Part shown: positions 28,897-37,486 of the stretch, in pieces
How the letters are laid out: each line of letters begins with the position of its first letter
Numbering within the stretch: the first letter of the stretch is position 1
Origin: Actinokineospora baliensis
Lineage (GTDB): Bacteria > Actinomycetota > Actinomycetes > Mycobacteriales > Pseudonocardiaceae
Direction: 5' to 3'
Assembly (NCBI RefSeq): GCF_016907695.1
Contig: NZ_JAFBCK010000001.1
Location: 3,382,501 to 3,446,500, forward strand
Length of the DNA: 64,000 nt
Made by a program: the position numbers and the translations under genes
The notes under the pieces: generated by a model
What the model was told of the DNA's origin: nothing
Databases searched by the model: none
What the model saw: the letters and a program-made list of their open reading frames with translations, nothing else

Positions 28897-29259
28897 TTCC
28901 TCGTCGAACAGCGACGTGACGCCGAAGAGGGCCACTGCTGGGTAGTGGCGGCCGAAGTGCTTGCGCCACAACGGGCCCAGCTCGGGCAGGGCCGCCTTGT
29001 ACGCACGCACGTCGGTGACGTAGATGAGCAGTGAGACCAGGTGTTCCGCTGTCGCGCCGGAGGCCGCGAGCGCGGCGACGACGTTGGCTGCCGCCTGGTC
29101 GAATTGGTCGGCCATGGTGGTGCCGACGATGGCGCCGGTGCTGTTCTGGGCGGTTTGGCCGCCGAGGTGCACGGTGCTGCCGGGGGCGGCGACGACGGCG
29201 TGGGCGAAGCCGACCGGGGGGGCCAGGTCGGGCGCGGTGACGATCCGGTGCGGGGTCAT
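28858..29259 (-). CDS. RidA/YjgF family enamine/imine deaminase
   Basis: 133 aa, the usual RidA length. Motifs: VHLGGQTAQNSTG near the N-terminal third, QFDQAAANVVAALAASGA, HLVSLLIYVTDV and YPAVALFGVTSLFDEEALIEL; the conserved Arg of canonical RidA (R105 in E. coli) appears replaced in VALFGVTSL, so it belongs to a divergent Rid subfamily. Rid proteins hydrolyse reactive enamines/imines to ketones. The product of the two-domain monooxygenase/reductase in this operon is expected to be an enamine, so a pathway role is plausible (inference). ATG overlaps the enoyl-CoA hydratase stop (ATGA). Confidence 0.87.
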   Translation of the reverse strand: MTPHRIVTAPDLAPPVGFAHAVVAAPGSTVHLGGQTAQNSTGAIVGTTMADQFDQAAANVVAALAASGATAEHLVSLLIYVTDVRAYKAALPELGPLWRKHFGRHYPAVALFGVTSLFDEEALIELLGTAVIP

Positions 29260-30074
29260 CGGCCGGTCCACTTGGGTGCGCGGCCCGCTTGCCACGCCGC
29301 GTAGAACTCGGCGTGGTCGGCTGACTTCATCAGCAGGGCCTGGCTCACGGCCTCCAACTCGATGGCCGTCGCGAGGTCCACGTCCTGCTCCCTGGTCAGC
29401 AGCACCTTGGTCGTCGAGTACGCCAGCGCCGGGCCGTCGGCCAGGCGCCGGGCCAAGGACGTCGCCGCCGCGGGGAGGTCGTCGACGATGGTGCCCAGGC
29501 CCAGTTGTTCGGCCCGGACGGCGTCGACCTTGTCGCCGAGGATGAGCAGCTCCGTGGCGCGCCCGAGCCCGATCAGCCGGGGCAGCAGGTACGCCGAGCC
29601 CATGTCGGCGCCCGCGAGGCCGACCTTGGTGAACAGGAACGCGAACGCCGCTTCCCTTGCCAGCAGGCGGAAGTCCGCAGCAAGTGCCAGCACAGACCCC
29701 GCGCCCGCGGCGATCCCGTTGACCGCGGCGATCACCGGCATCGGGCACTCCCGCAGCGCCCGCACCACGGCCCCCGTCATCCGGGTGAACTCCAACAACT
29801 GCGCGGCGTCCATGGCCCGCAGCGCGCCGATGATCTCCTCGACGTCGCCGCCCGAGCAGAACCCTCGGCCGTTGCCGCGCAGCACCAACACCTTCGCGTC
29901 ACCCCGGTGCGGCAACTCGGCGACGAGGTCCCGCAGGTCCGCGTACGCCTCGAAGGTGAGCGCGTTGAGCTTCTCCGGCCGGTCCAGCGTCACGGTCGCG
30001 ACCCCGTCCTCGACCGAGAACCCGAAGTGCGACCACGACCCGGTGACACCAGCCGACGCCCGGAAGGGGCTCAT
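29256..30074 (-). CDS. Enoyl-CoA hydratase/isomerase family protein
   Basis: 272 aa crotonase-fold enzyme. Visible: VTLDRPEKLNALT, oxyanion-hole LVLRGNGRGFCSGGDVEEI, VIAAVNGIAAGAGSVLALAADFR and FTKVGLAGADMGSAYLLPRLIG. One of the two glutamates of classical hydratases is replaced in the GLAGADMG loop, so it may be a variant hydratase, isomerase or hydrolase (e.g. acting on an alicyclic CoA thioester). It lies 13 nt after the SDR gene on the same strand. Confidence 0.88.
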   Translation of the reverse strand: MSPFRASAGVTGSWSHFGFSVEDGVATVTLDRPEKLNALTFEAYADLRDLVAELPHRGDAKVLVLRGNGRGFCSGGDVEEIIGALRAMDAAQLLEFTRMTGAVVRALRECPMPVIAAVNGIAAGAGSVLALAADFRLLAREAAFAFLFTKVGLAGADMGSAYLLPRLIGLGRATELLILGDKVDAVRAEQLGLGTIVDDLPAAATSLARRLADGPALAYSTTKVLLTREQDVDLATAIELEAVSQALLMKSADHAEFYAAWQAGRAPKWTGR

Positions 30075-30087
30075 CGCTGACCTCCGC

Positions 30088-30774
30088 TCACTGAACTCCT
30101 CCTCCGTCGAGCACCAAAGACTGCCCGTTGACCGCCCCCGCCTCGGCCGAGGCCAGGAACCACACCGCGAACGCGACCTCTTCCGGCTCCAGCAACCGCC
30201 CCAGCGGCGACGCCCCGGCCAGGGCGGCCTCCGCGTCGACCGGGGACCGGCCAGTGCGCTCCGCGATCACCCGGGTCGCCTCCGCCACGATGTCGGTGCG
30301 GGTGAACGTCGGGCACACCGCGTTCGAGGTCACGCCCGTGCCCGCCACTTCCGCGGCCACCGCCCGCATCAAGCCGACGGCGGCGTGCTTGGCGGCGGTG
30401 TACGCCGCCGTGTAGCGCTGCCCGACCTTGCCCGCGGTGGACGCGACGAACACGATCCGACCCGTGTCACGGGCCAGCATCCCCTCCAGCACGGCCCGCG
30501 TGCACAGGAAAGCGCCCAGCGCGTTGACGTCCTGTTGGTCCCGCCACTGGTCGAGCGTGGTCTTCACCAGGGGGGCGCTGGAGGCGATACCGGCGTTGTT
30601 CACCAGCACGTCCACCGGCCCGATCCCGGCGAACACCGCACCCACCGCGGCCTCGTCGGTGATGTCGCAGTCGGCCCGGCCCAGGGCGATGACCTCGTCA
30701 CCGGCGGCCCGGAACCGGGCGGCGACGGCCGCGCCGATGCCCCTGGTGCCGCCGGTGACCACAACACGTCTCAT
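30088..30774 (-). CDS. Short-chain dehydrogenase/reductase
   Basis: 228 aa from the ATG of MRRVVVTGGTRGIG (cofactor motif TGGTRGIG). Other motifs: VLVNNAGIASSAP, catalytic Ser in VFVASTAGKVGQ and YTAAYTAAKHAAVG (YxxxK), and the PG-like loop AVCPTFTRTDIV. Probably a 3-hydroxyacyl-CoA dehydrogenase in this operon (inference from neighbours). Its ATG overlaps the ligase stop by 4 nt. Confidence 0.9.
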   Translation of the reverse strand: MRRVVVTGGTRGIGAAVAARFRAAGDEVIALGRADCDITDEAAVGAVFAGIGPVDVLVNNAGIASSAPLVKTTLDQWRDQQDVNALGAFLCTRAVLEGMLARDTGRIVFVASTAGKVGQRYTAAYTAAKHAAVGLMRAVAAEVAGTGVTSNAVCPTFTRTDIVAEATRVIAERTGRSPVDAEAALAGASPLGRLLEPEEVAFAVWFLASAEAGAVNGQSLVLDGGGVQ

Positions 30775-32303
30775 GTGGACACATCCAACGTGCGCAGCGC
30801 CCTGCGGTCCAGCTTGCCGTTGGTGGTCCTGGGCAGTTCGGTCACGAACACCACCCGTTCGGGGGTTTTGTGCGGGGAAAGCCGCTCCCGGACGTGGCGC
30901 CGCAGGTCGTCCTCGGTCACCCCGCCAGAGCTGACCACGAACGCGTGCGGCCGGATCAGCCCGCCCCGCTCGTGGCCGAGCACCGCGCACTCCACCACCT
31001 CCGGGTGGCCGATCAGGCAGTGCTCGATCTCGCTGGGCGCCACCCAGATCCCGCTCACCTTCAGCAGGTCGTCCGCGCGGCCGCGGTAGTGGAACGCGCC
31101 GTCGGGGTCCCGCACCACCAAGTCTCCCGTGTGGACGGTGCCGCCGCCGGGGAAGGTGACCGCGGAGCGCTGGGGGTCGCCGACGTACTCCGTGGCCGCG
31201 GTGTCACCGGTGATCTCCAGGGTGCCCACCTCGCCGTCGGGCAGCGTGGCTCCGTCGGGGTCGACGACGCGCGCCGAGTAGCCGGGGACCAGGGTGCCGA
31301 TGCTGCCCGGGACCGTCGCGCCGGGGCGGTTGGAGATGTAGATGTGGTAGGCCTCCGACGAGCCGATGCCGTCGACGACCTCAACGCCGAACGTGGTGTC
31401 CCACTTGCGGTGCAGTTCCGGGGGTAACGCCTCGCCTGCCGAGGTGCACAGCCTCAGGCAGCTCAGGTCCTGCTCGGCGGCCAACGGGTGCGCCACCATC
31501 GCGGCCATCATCGTCGGGACGTTCACCAGGACCGTCGGCCGGTGCTCGGCGATCAACGCGAACACCCGCTCGGGCGTGGTGCGTTCGGGGAACACGATCC
31601 CGGCGCCGCCGACCCCGAAGGGGAACAGCGCGGTCAGGTCCCTCGCGTAGCCGAAGAACAACTTCGGTACGGGTAACACGATGTCGTTCTCGGTGAGCCC
31701 CAGCACTTGTTCGGCGTACCAGTTGTGGCTGTTGAGCGGGCTGCGGACGGTGTGCGGGCACGCCTTCGGGGTTCCCGTGCTCCCCGTGGTGAACTTCCAC
31801 AGCACCACGTCGTCCTGATCGCGCGGCACAGCGTCTAAAGTGGACTCAGCATTGGCCGCCAGTGCGTCGAAGTCGTGCTCGTTGGCCTGTAACTCCAGGT
31901 CGGCTGCACCGACGACGAGCACGTGCCGCCCCTGAGTACCCGCTTCCCGTAACCGATCCAGGGTCAGGGGGTCGGCTACCACCACGGAAGCTTCCGTATA
32001 GCCGAGGAAGTAGGCGTAGTCCTTTGCTGTCAAGAACGTGTAGACCTCTGCCGTCACCGCGCCGATCTTCTGCGCCCCGAACCACGTCGCGACGAACTCG
32101 ACGCCGTCGGACAGGGCAAGGAGCACGCGGTCGCCCGGGCGCACCCCGAACGACAGCAGGACGTTGCCGACCCGGTTGGTCGTGGCGGCGAGGTCGGCGT
32201 AGCTGCAGTGGCCGGTCGGGCCGAGCAGGGCTGGGCGGTCCGACCGGCCGAGGTCGATGTTGCGGTCGAGGAAGTGGCTCGCGAGGTTGAGCTGGTGGGG
32301 CAC
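30771..32303 (-). CDS. Benzoate/2-aminobenzoate-CoA ligase family protein
   Basis: 510 aa, ANL superfamily. Core motifs: WKFTTGSTGTPKACPHT (P-loop), GSSEAYHIYISNRPG (A5), TGDLVVRDPDGAFHYRGRAD (A7/A8) and PRTTNGKLDRRAL with the adenylation Lys. Length and the short HxxH-like start MPHQLNLASHFLDRN match the benzoate-CoA ligase family, which has small C-terminal domains. In this cluster anthranilate is the expected substrate, giving 2-aminobenzoyl-CoA with ATP and CoA; substrate is inference. GTG start with AGGAG 5 nt upstream. Confidence 0.9.
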   Translation of the reverse strand: MPHQLNLASHFLDRNIDLGRSDRPALLGPTGHCSYADLAATTNRVGNVLLSFGVRPGDRVLLALSDGVEFVATWFGAQKIGAVTAEVYTFLTAKDYAYFLGYTEASVVVADPLTLDRLREAGTQGRHVLVVGAADLELQANEHDFDALAANAESTLDAVPRDQDDVVLWKFTTGSTGTPKACPHTVRSPLNSHNWYAEQVLGLTENDIVLPVPKLFFGYARDLTALFPFGVGGAGIVFPERTTPERVFALIAEHRPTVLVNVPTMMAAMVAHPLAAEQDLSCLRLCTSAGEALPPELHRKWDTTFGVEVVDGIGSSEAYHIYISNRPGATVPGSIGTLVPGYSARVVDPDGATLPDGEVGTLEITGDTAATEYVGDPQRSAVTFPGGGTVHTGDLVVRDPDGAFHYRGRADDLLKVSGIWVAPSEIEHCLIGHPEVVECAVLGHERGGLIRPHAFVVSSGGVTEDDLRRHVRERLSPHKTPERVVFVTELPRTTNGKLDRRALRTLDVST

Positions 32304-32313
32304 CGGACTCCTC

Positions 32314-33063
32314 TCAACGCACCTGGTCGTGGATGGCCTCGACCAGCAGGGCTGTCAGGCTCTCGAACGTCTCCCGCCCCTCCGCGGCGGTCGCTTCGGC
32401 CGGGGCGCCGCAATAGGCGTCGACCATGCCCATCTCGACGAACCCGGTTGTTCCCGCTCCCATCGCCGCGGGCATGTCCACCCGCAGCGCGGGCAGAGCG
32501 GCCATGGTGTCGGTGTCGACCAGTTCGGGGCGGTCGGCCAGGACGAGCGAGGTCTCGTAGCGGCCGGCGTGGCAGGACCCGGACTGGAACTCCTCGGTCA
32601 GCCGCGCGACCGCGGCGCGGCGCAGCAGGTCGAGGTACCCGGTCCGGATCCCCTTGTCCGCCAACGTCTTCACCGCCGCCCGCAACGCGCCGACGTGGGC
32701 GGGCTCGAAGTGGTTGTTCACCACGACCACGCGGGTGAACCCCTGCGCGGCCAGCGATGAGCAGATCTCGACGACCAGCGAACCCAGTGTCGTGGCGCTG
32801 ATCCCGACCGCCCCGGCGAACGCAGAGCCGAACTCCGTCACCCCGTAGGACAACGCGGGCAGGATCTTGACCGTGACCACCGGGTCGTCGGCGAGCCGGT
32901 CCGCCGCCCGCTGGCACATGCCCGCGGAGATGAGCGGATCGGTGTCCAGCGGCGCGTGCGGGCCGTGCGGTTCGACCGCCCCCACGGGCAGCAGCAACAC
33001 GGGTGTCCGCTCGCGCAGCGCGGCCGCCTGTGGCGAGGTCAAGTCGGCGAACCGGTGGCTCAT
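32314..33063 (-). CDS. Creatininase-family amidohydrolase
   Basis: 249 aa from the ATG that overlaps the monooxygenase stop (ATGA). Metal-ligand motifs of the family are present: VGAVEPHGPHAPLDTD (Glu, His, Asp), VNNHFEPAH and SGSCHAGRYETSL (His, Glu). The family hydrolyses C-N bonds in creatinine, and includes the FAPy deformylase ArfB and MftE. No arylformamidase (KynB) is present beside the tryptophan dioxygenase and kynureninase genes, so this enzyme is the best local candidate for removing formate from N-formylkynurenine. That is an inference to test. Confidence 0.88.
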   Translation of the reverse strand: MSHRFADLTSPQAAALRERTPVLLLPVGAVEPHGPHAPLDTDPLISAGMCQRAADRLADDPVVTVKILPALSYGVTEFGSAFAGAVGISATTLGSLVVEICSSLAAQGFTRVVVVNNHFEPAHVGALRAAVKTLADKGIRTGYLDLLRRAAVARLTEEFQSGSCHAGRYETSLVLADRPELVDTDTMAALPALRVDMPAAMGAGTTGFVEMGMVDAYCGAPAEATAAEGRETFESLTALLVEAIHDQVR

Positions 33064-34979
33064 GGCCCCTCCGTCAGCACGCACAGGTCCGCCCGTCCCG
33101 CCGCGACGATCGTGTTGACCTCGTCGAACGTGGTCAGGTAGCCGCCGACCAGCGTCGGGATCCCCGCCTCGTTGCGCACCCGGTCCGACAGTGTGGTCAG
33201 GTAGCCGCGGCGGTAGTCGGGCCGGAAGTCCGGCAGGGTGTGCCCCGCGCGGACGTGCACGAGATCGGTGCCGTGCGCCCGCAGTTGCGCGGCGAAGGCG
33301 ATCCCGTCGGCGACGGTCGTCCCGCCCGGCGCCCAGTCCGTCACCGCCAGCCGCACCGACAGCGTGTGCGGGAACGCGGCGCGCACGGCGTCGAGCACGG
33401 CCAGCGGGAACCGGTGCCGCTCACCCCACTCGTCGGTGCGCCGGTTGGTCAGCGGCGAGAGGAACCCGGCCAGCAGGTGCCCGTCGGCCATGTCCAGTTC
33501 CAGCAGGTCGAACCCGTCCTCGGCGGCCCGCGTGGCGTGCTCGACGAACGACCGCAGCACCGCGTCGAGGTCGGTCAACTCGGTCGGTACGGGCGCGAAG
33601 GGGCCGTAGGGGACCGGCGAGGCCGCCACGCAAGGCGCACTCGCCCTGGCGCCAAGGTGTGTGAGCCGCAGCCCCAGGTGCGCGTCGGTCTTCGACCGGA
33701 CCGCGCTCGACCAGACATGGGCCGCGGTCGTGTCGCCGACGTCCACCGGCCCGGCAAGCACCAGCCCGAACCCGTCGGCCGCCCGCGCGGTCGCTTCGTC
33801 CGGTGTGGACACTTCGGCGACCACCCGGTTCGGCAGGTCGCCGAATGGCGCGAACACCGGCGGCGCGGCGATCGCCCGGCCCGCGAACCACGAGTCGATC
33901 CGGCGGACCAGGCCCGGGTCGCGCTGCGCCAGGTTCGCGTGCGTGACCCTGCCGCTGCGGGTGAGCAGGTTGACCGCGAACTGGATCGGCTCGAACCCGG
34001 TGTAGTGCGCCGTGCGGCTGAAGTACCCCGCGCTCTCGGCCGCCGCCTGCTGGAACCGCTCCACCACCGGCTGCCGCTGCAGTTCGTAGTCGGTCAACGC
34101 CGCGTCCAGCGTCGGCTCGGTCGCCAGCGAGGCGGCCAGCGCGATCGCGTCCTCCATCGCCAGCTTGGTGCCGGAGCCGATGGAGAAGTGCGCCGTGTGC
34201 GCGGCATCGCCCAGCAGCACCAGGTTGCCCTTGTGCCAGGTCGGCGTGTGCACCAGCGGGAAGTCCAGCCACAGCGACCGGTTGGACCGCAGCCGCGCGC
34301 CACCCAGGTCTTCGGCGAAGAGCCGTTCGCAGAACGCGATGCTCTCCGCCTCGGTCGCGGTGTCGAGCCCGGCGCGCTGCCACACCGGCTGCGCGCACTC
34401 GACGATCCAGGTGCTGGTCCGCTCGTCGAACGGGTACGCGTGCGCTTGGAACAGGCCGTGTTCGGTGTCGCGGAAGGCGAAGGTGAACGCGTCGAGCACC
34501 AGGTCGGTGCCGAACCACACGTACTTGCAGCCCTGCGGCGTCACCTTCGCCCGGAAGTGCCGCTGCCGGGTCTTGCTGTTGGCCCCGTCGGCCGCGACCC
34601 GCAGGTCCGCCTCCGGCGGCTCCTCGAGTTCGCTGCCGAAGCGCAGGTCGGCGCCCAGTTCGCTGGCCCTGGTGCGCAGGATCGACAGCAGGTGCCTGCG
34701 GGCGATGGCGGTGAACGAGTGCCCGCTCGAGCGGACCACCTCGTCGCGGTAGCGGATGTCGATGCGCGACCAGCGGGCGAACGAGTCGGTGATCTCCGCG
34801 TGTGTCTGCGGGTCCGCGTCGCGCAGCGCCTCCAGCGTTTCCTCCGAGAACACCACGCCCCAGCCGAACGTCGCGTCCGGGGCGTTGCGCTCGTGCACCG
34901 CGACCGCGTGGCCCGCTTTGCGCAGCAGGATCGCCAGGTACAGCCCCGCCGGGCCCGCGCCGAGGATCGAGACGTCCAT
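33060..34979 (-). CDS. Bifunctional 2-aminobenzoyl-CoA (or salicylyl-CoA) monooxygenase/reductase
   Basis: 639 aa in two parts. Residues 1-~370 are a group A FAD monooxygenase: GAGPAGLYLAILLRKAGH (dinucleotide fold), VAADGANSKTR (DG motif) and GNLVLLGDAAHTAHFSIGSG (GD motif). Residues ~390-639 are an old-yellow-enzyme-like part (FDLLELDMADGHLLAGFLSPLTNRRTDEWG, here in outline; SVRLAVTDW) ending with a TIM-barrel-like segment. This architecture matches 2-aminobenzoyl-CoA monooxygenase/reductase of Azoarcus evansii and the related salicylyl-CoA 5-hydroxylase. With kyn genes and a ligase around it, aminobenzoyl-CoA is the likelier substrate. The OYE part is shorter than stand-alone OYEs. Confidence 0.9.
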   Translation of the reverse strand: MDVSILGAGPAGLYLAILLRKAGHAVAVHERNAPDATFGWGVVFSEETLEALRDADPQTHAEITDSFARWSRIDIRYRDEVVRSSGHSFTAIARRHLLSILRTRASELGADLRFGSELEEPPEADLRVAADGANSKTRQRHFRAKVTPQGCKYVWFGTDLVLDAFTFAFRDTEHGLFQAHAYPFDERTSTWIVECAQPVWQRAGLDTATEAESIAFCERLFAEDLGGARLRSNRSLWLDFPLVHTPTWHKGNLVLLGDAAHTAHFSIGSGTKLAMEDAIALAASLATEPTLDAALTDYELQRQPVVERFQQAAAESAGYFSRTAHYTGFEPIQFAVNLLTRSGRVTHANLAQRDPGLVRRIDSWFAGRAIAAPPVFAPFGDLPNRVVAEVSTPDEATARAADGFGLVLAGPVDVGDTTAAHVWSSAVRSKTDAHLGLRLTHLGARASAPCVAASPVPYGPFAPVPTELTDLDAVLRSFVEHATRAAEDGFDLLELDMADGHLLAGFLSPLTNRRTDEWGERHRFPLAVLDAVRAAFPHTLSVRLAVTDWAPGGTTVADGIAFAAQLRAHGTDLVHVRAGHTLPDFRPDYRRGYLTTLSDRVRNEAGIPTLVGGYLTTFDEVNTIVAAGRADLCVLTEGP

Positions 34980-35788
34980 CAGAGCGCCTCGATGAGCCGG
35001 TCGAGGTCGGCCAGGTCGAGCGTGGTGGGGAACAGGACCAGCTCGTCGCAGCCCGCTTCCTCGTAGCCGCGCAGGTAGTCCTTGATGGCCCGCTCGCTGG
35101 TCAGCGCGCCCGCCGCGATCTTGTCGGCGAACGGCCCGGTGAAGGCGTAGTAGTCGCGCAGGTAGTCCTGCCCGCGGTCGGGCTCGCTCAACGCGAGATA
35201 TCCCTGCCCCCACAACGCGGGGGTGCCGGTGCGGCCGTGGTCGTACCAGGCGGCCCTGGCCTTGGTCGCCGCGGAGGCGAACGCGCGCGGCGGACCACCG
35301 CCGTGGGCGTACCCGTCGGCGTAGCGGGCCATCCGCGCCAACGCGGTGCCGGATCCGCCGCCGACCAAGATGTCCACATCGGACAGACCGCCGTCGCGCA
35401 GGTGGGCCAGTTGCGTGGACAGGGCCGCGCCCCTGGTCTTCGGGTCGACCCCCGCCGCCGCGTAGTCGTCCTGCCTGGCGCCGATGCCGAGACCGAGGGT
35501 GAACCGCCCGCCGGAGACCTCGTGCAGCGACTGGGCCTGCTTGGCCAGCACGCCGGGGGAGCGCAGCGGGCCGATGGCGATCATCGTCGCCAGCCCGATC
35601 CGCTCGGTCACCGCCGCCGCGGCGGCCAGCGTGATGAACGGGTCCACGCTGTCGTAGCGCAGCCGGTCGAGCACGGCCAGCGTGCTGAAACCGCCCGCCT
35701 CCGCGCGCCGCGCCCACTCGAGCAGCACGCCGCGATCACGGGCGGGAACCGTGTTGGGGAGTCCGATACCGACCTTCACCAGCGTCAC
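34979..35788 (-). CDS. LLM-class (luciferase-like) flavin/F420 oxidoreductase
   Basis: 269 aa from the GTG of MTLVKVGIG (266 aa if started at VKVGIG). TIM-barrel luciferase-like pattern: KVGIGLPNTVPARDRGVLLEWARRAEAGG (in outline), LDRLRYDSVDPFITLAAAAAVTERIGLATM and GRFTLGLGIGARQDDY. Such enzymes use F420 or FMN; the cofactor cannot be read here. It is the first gene of the minus-strand operon and is separated from paaX by an overlapping divergent promoter. It could reduce or oxidise a ring intermediate of the pathway (inference). Confidence 0.85.
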   Translation of the reverse strand: MTLVKVGIGLPNTVPARDRGVLLEWARRAEAGGFSTLAVLDRLRYDSVDPFITLAAAAAVTERIGLATMIAIGPLRSPGVLAKQAQSLHEVSGGRFTLGLGIGARQDDYAAAGVDPKTRGAALSTQLAHLRDGGLSDVDILVGGGSGTALARMARYADGYAHGGGPPRAFASAATKARAAWYDHGRTGTPALWGQGYLALSEPDRGQDYLRDYYAFTGPFADKIAAGALTSERAIKDYLRGYEEAGCDELVLFPTTLDLADLDRLIEAL

Positions 35789-35818
35789 ACCCTCGTGGCC
35801 GTGGTCACCGGGGCAAAA

Positions 35819-35854
35819 CGTTACGGTTGACCCGGCTGAGGTGTCAACTAAGCT
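35819..35854. promoter_or_regulatory. Overlapping divergent promoters with an inverted repeat (likely PaaX operator)
   Basis: GTTGAC (35826-35831) and GTCAAC (35843-35848) form an inverted repeat. The left arm gives a plus-strand -35 TTGACC with a 16-nt spacer to -10 TAAGCT (35849-35854), 7 nt before GTG 35862. The right arm gives a minus-strand -35 TTGACA with a 17-nt spacer to GTAACG (35824-35819). A regulator bound to this repeat would cover both -35 boxes. Confidence 0.6.
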
Positions 35855-35861
35855 CATCCCC

Positions 35862-36659
35862 GTGTTCGACGCAGCCCCGCAGGACCTCGTGCTGACCATC
35901 CTCGGCGCCCACCTGCGCCCCCGCGAGCGCACCACGGTGTGGTCCGGCGGCCTGGTGGCGCTGCTCGGCGAGTTCGGCTCCACCCCCGGCGCGGCCAGGG
36001 TCGCGCTGACCCGGCTCGTCCAGCGCGACCTGCTGGAACGGGTCCGCGACGGCCGGATGGTGCACTACCGGGTGACCCCCCGCGCGGCCGCCGTGCTCGC
36101 CGAGGGCGACCGGCGCATCTTCACCCTGGGCACCCGCTCCGGTGCCCCCGGCCAGTGGACCGTGCTCTGGCACGCCATCCCCGAGGACCAGCGCCTCGCC
36201 CGCGCCCGCCTGGTCCGCAGGCTGCGGTTCCTCGGCTTCGGCTCGGTGCAGGACGGCACCTGGCTGGCCCCCTACGACCGGGCCGAGGAGGTCGCCGCGC
36301 TGCTGGCCGACCTCGGTGTCACCGCGCACGCGGGCGTGCTGGTCGGCGCGCCCGCCGCGGTCCCGCGCTTCGCCGACTTCATCAGCCGCGTGTGGGACCT
36401 CGCCGCGCTGGAGCGGCGCTACCGCGACTTCGTCACCGACTTCAGCGGCCGACCGGCCGCCGACCCGGCCACCGCGTTCGGCTTACGCGTGCGGCTCACG
36501 CACACCTACCGCCAGTTCGCGCTGCTCGACCCGGAACTGCCCGAGGACCTCGTGCCGCCGCCACCGCACCGCGCGGCCGCGGTCGAGCTCTTCCACACCG
36601 CCTACCCCGCGCTGGCCGAGCAGGCCCAGCGCCACTTCGACGGAGCGATGACCCCGTGA
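35862..36659 (+). CDS. PaaX-family transcriptional regulator
   Basis: 265 aa from GTG 35862, which appears leaderless. N-terminal winged helix (VLTILGAHLRPRERTTVWSGGLVALLGEFG, in outline; GAARVALTRLVQRDLLERVR), central PaaX domain (WTVLWHAIPEDQRLARARLVRRLRFLGFG) and C-terminal PaaX_C domain (RYRDFVTDF...FRQFALLDPELP-type). PaaX represses phenylacetate catabolism in response to phenylacetyl-CoA; here an aryl-CoA such as 2-aminobenzoyl-CoA would be a logical effector (inference). It overlaps the dioxygenase gene by 4 nt. Confidence 0.9.
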   Translation: MFDAAPQDLVLTILGAHLRPRERTTVWSGGLVALLGEFGSTPGAARVALTRLVQRDLLERVRDGRMVHYRVTPRAAAVLAEGDRRIFTLGTRSGAPGQWTVLWHAIPEDQRLARARLVRRLRFLGFGSVQDGTWLAPYDRAEEVAALLADLGVTAHAGVLVGAPAAVPRFADFISRVWDLAALERRYRDFVTDFSGRPAADPATAFGLRVRLTHTYRQFALLDPELPEDLVPPPPHRAAAVELFHTAYPALAEQAQRHFDGAMTP

Positions 36660-37486
36660 CCGCACCCCAGCACACCACCCCTGACAGCACCGGCCCCGCC
36701 GACACACAGGCGGCGCTGACGTACACGTCGTACCTGGCCCTCGACGAGGTCCTCTCCGCGCAGCGCCCGCGCTCCGACGAGCACGACGAACTGCTGTTCA
36801 TCGTCATCCACCAGGTCTACGAGCTGTGGTTCAAGCAGATCCTGCACGAGCTGGCCCGGCTGCAGGCGGTGCTGGCCAAGGGCGACACCGCCCACGCCAC
36901 CCGGGTGCTGCGCCGGGTGCTGACCATCCTCAAGGTGATCGTCGCCCAGATCGACGTGCTGGAGACGATGACCCCGCGCCAGTTCACCACCTTCCGCGCC
37001 CGCCTCGACGCCTCCAGCGGCTTCCAGTCCGCCCAGTTCCGCGAGCTGGAGGCCGTGCTGGGCCGCCGTGACCGGCGGGCGTTCGCGCACTACCCCGAGG
37101 GCGGCGACCAGCGCGCCGCCATCGCCGACGCGATGGCCAGGCCGTCGCTGTTCGACTCGTTCCTGGCCTACCTCGCCATCCACGGCTACCAGGTCCCCAC
37201 CGACCTGCTCGACCGCGACGTGAGCGAGGCGTCGGTGCCCTCGCCCGAGCTGCAACAGGTCCTGCTCGCCGTCTACGCCGACGACTCGGGGCCCTCCACC
37301 GTCGCGGAGTACTTGGTCGACCTCGATGAAGGTCTACAGGAGTGGAGGTACCGGCACGTGAAGATGGTCGAGCGCACGATCGGCGCCAAGCAGGGCACCG
37401 GTGGGTCGGCGGGAGCGGCGTACCTGCGCGGCACCCTGTTCGACCCGGCTTTCCCGGACCTGTGGGCCGTGCGGAGCGAGCTGTGA
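36656..37486 (+). CDS. kynA: Tryptophan 2,3-dioxygenase
   Basis: 276 aa heme dioxygenase converting L-tryptophan to N-formylkynurenine. Signature LTYTSYLALDEVLSAQRP and DELLFIVIHQVYELWFKQILHEL (heme/substrate region), PRQFTTFRARLDASSGFQSAQFRELE, and WRYRHVKMVERTIGAKQGTGGSAG with the proximal His. GTG 36656 overlaps paaX (GTGA) and the stop overlaps kynU (GTGA), so the three genes are co-translated. Confidence 0.96.
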   Translation: MTAPQHTTPDSTGPADTQAALTYTSYLALDEVLSAQRPRSDEHDELLFIVIHQVYELWFKQILHELARLQAVLAKGDTAHATRVLRRVLTILKVIVAQIDVLETMTPRQFTTFRARLDASSGFQSAQFRELEAVLGRRDRRAFAHYPEGGDQRAAIADAMARPSLFDSFLAYLAIHGYQVPTDLLDRDVSEASVPSPELQQVLLAVYADDSGPSTVAEYLVDLDEGLQEWRYRHVKMVERTIGAKQGTGGSAGAAYLRGTLFDPAFPDLWAVRSEL

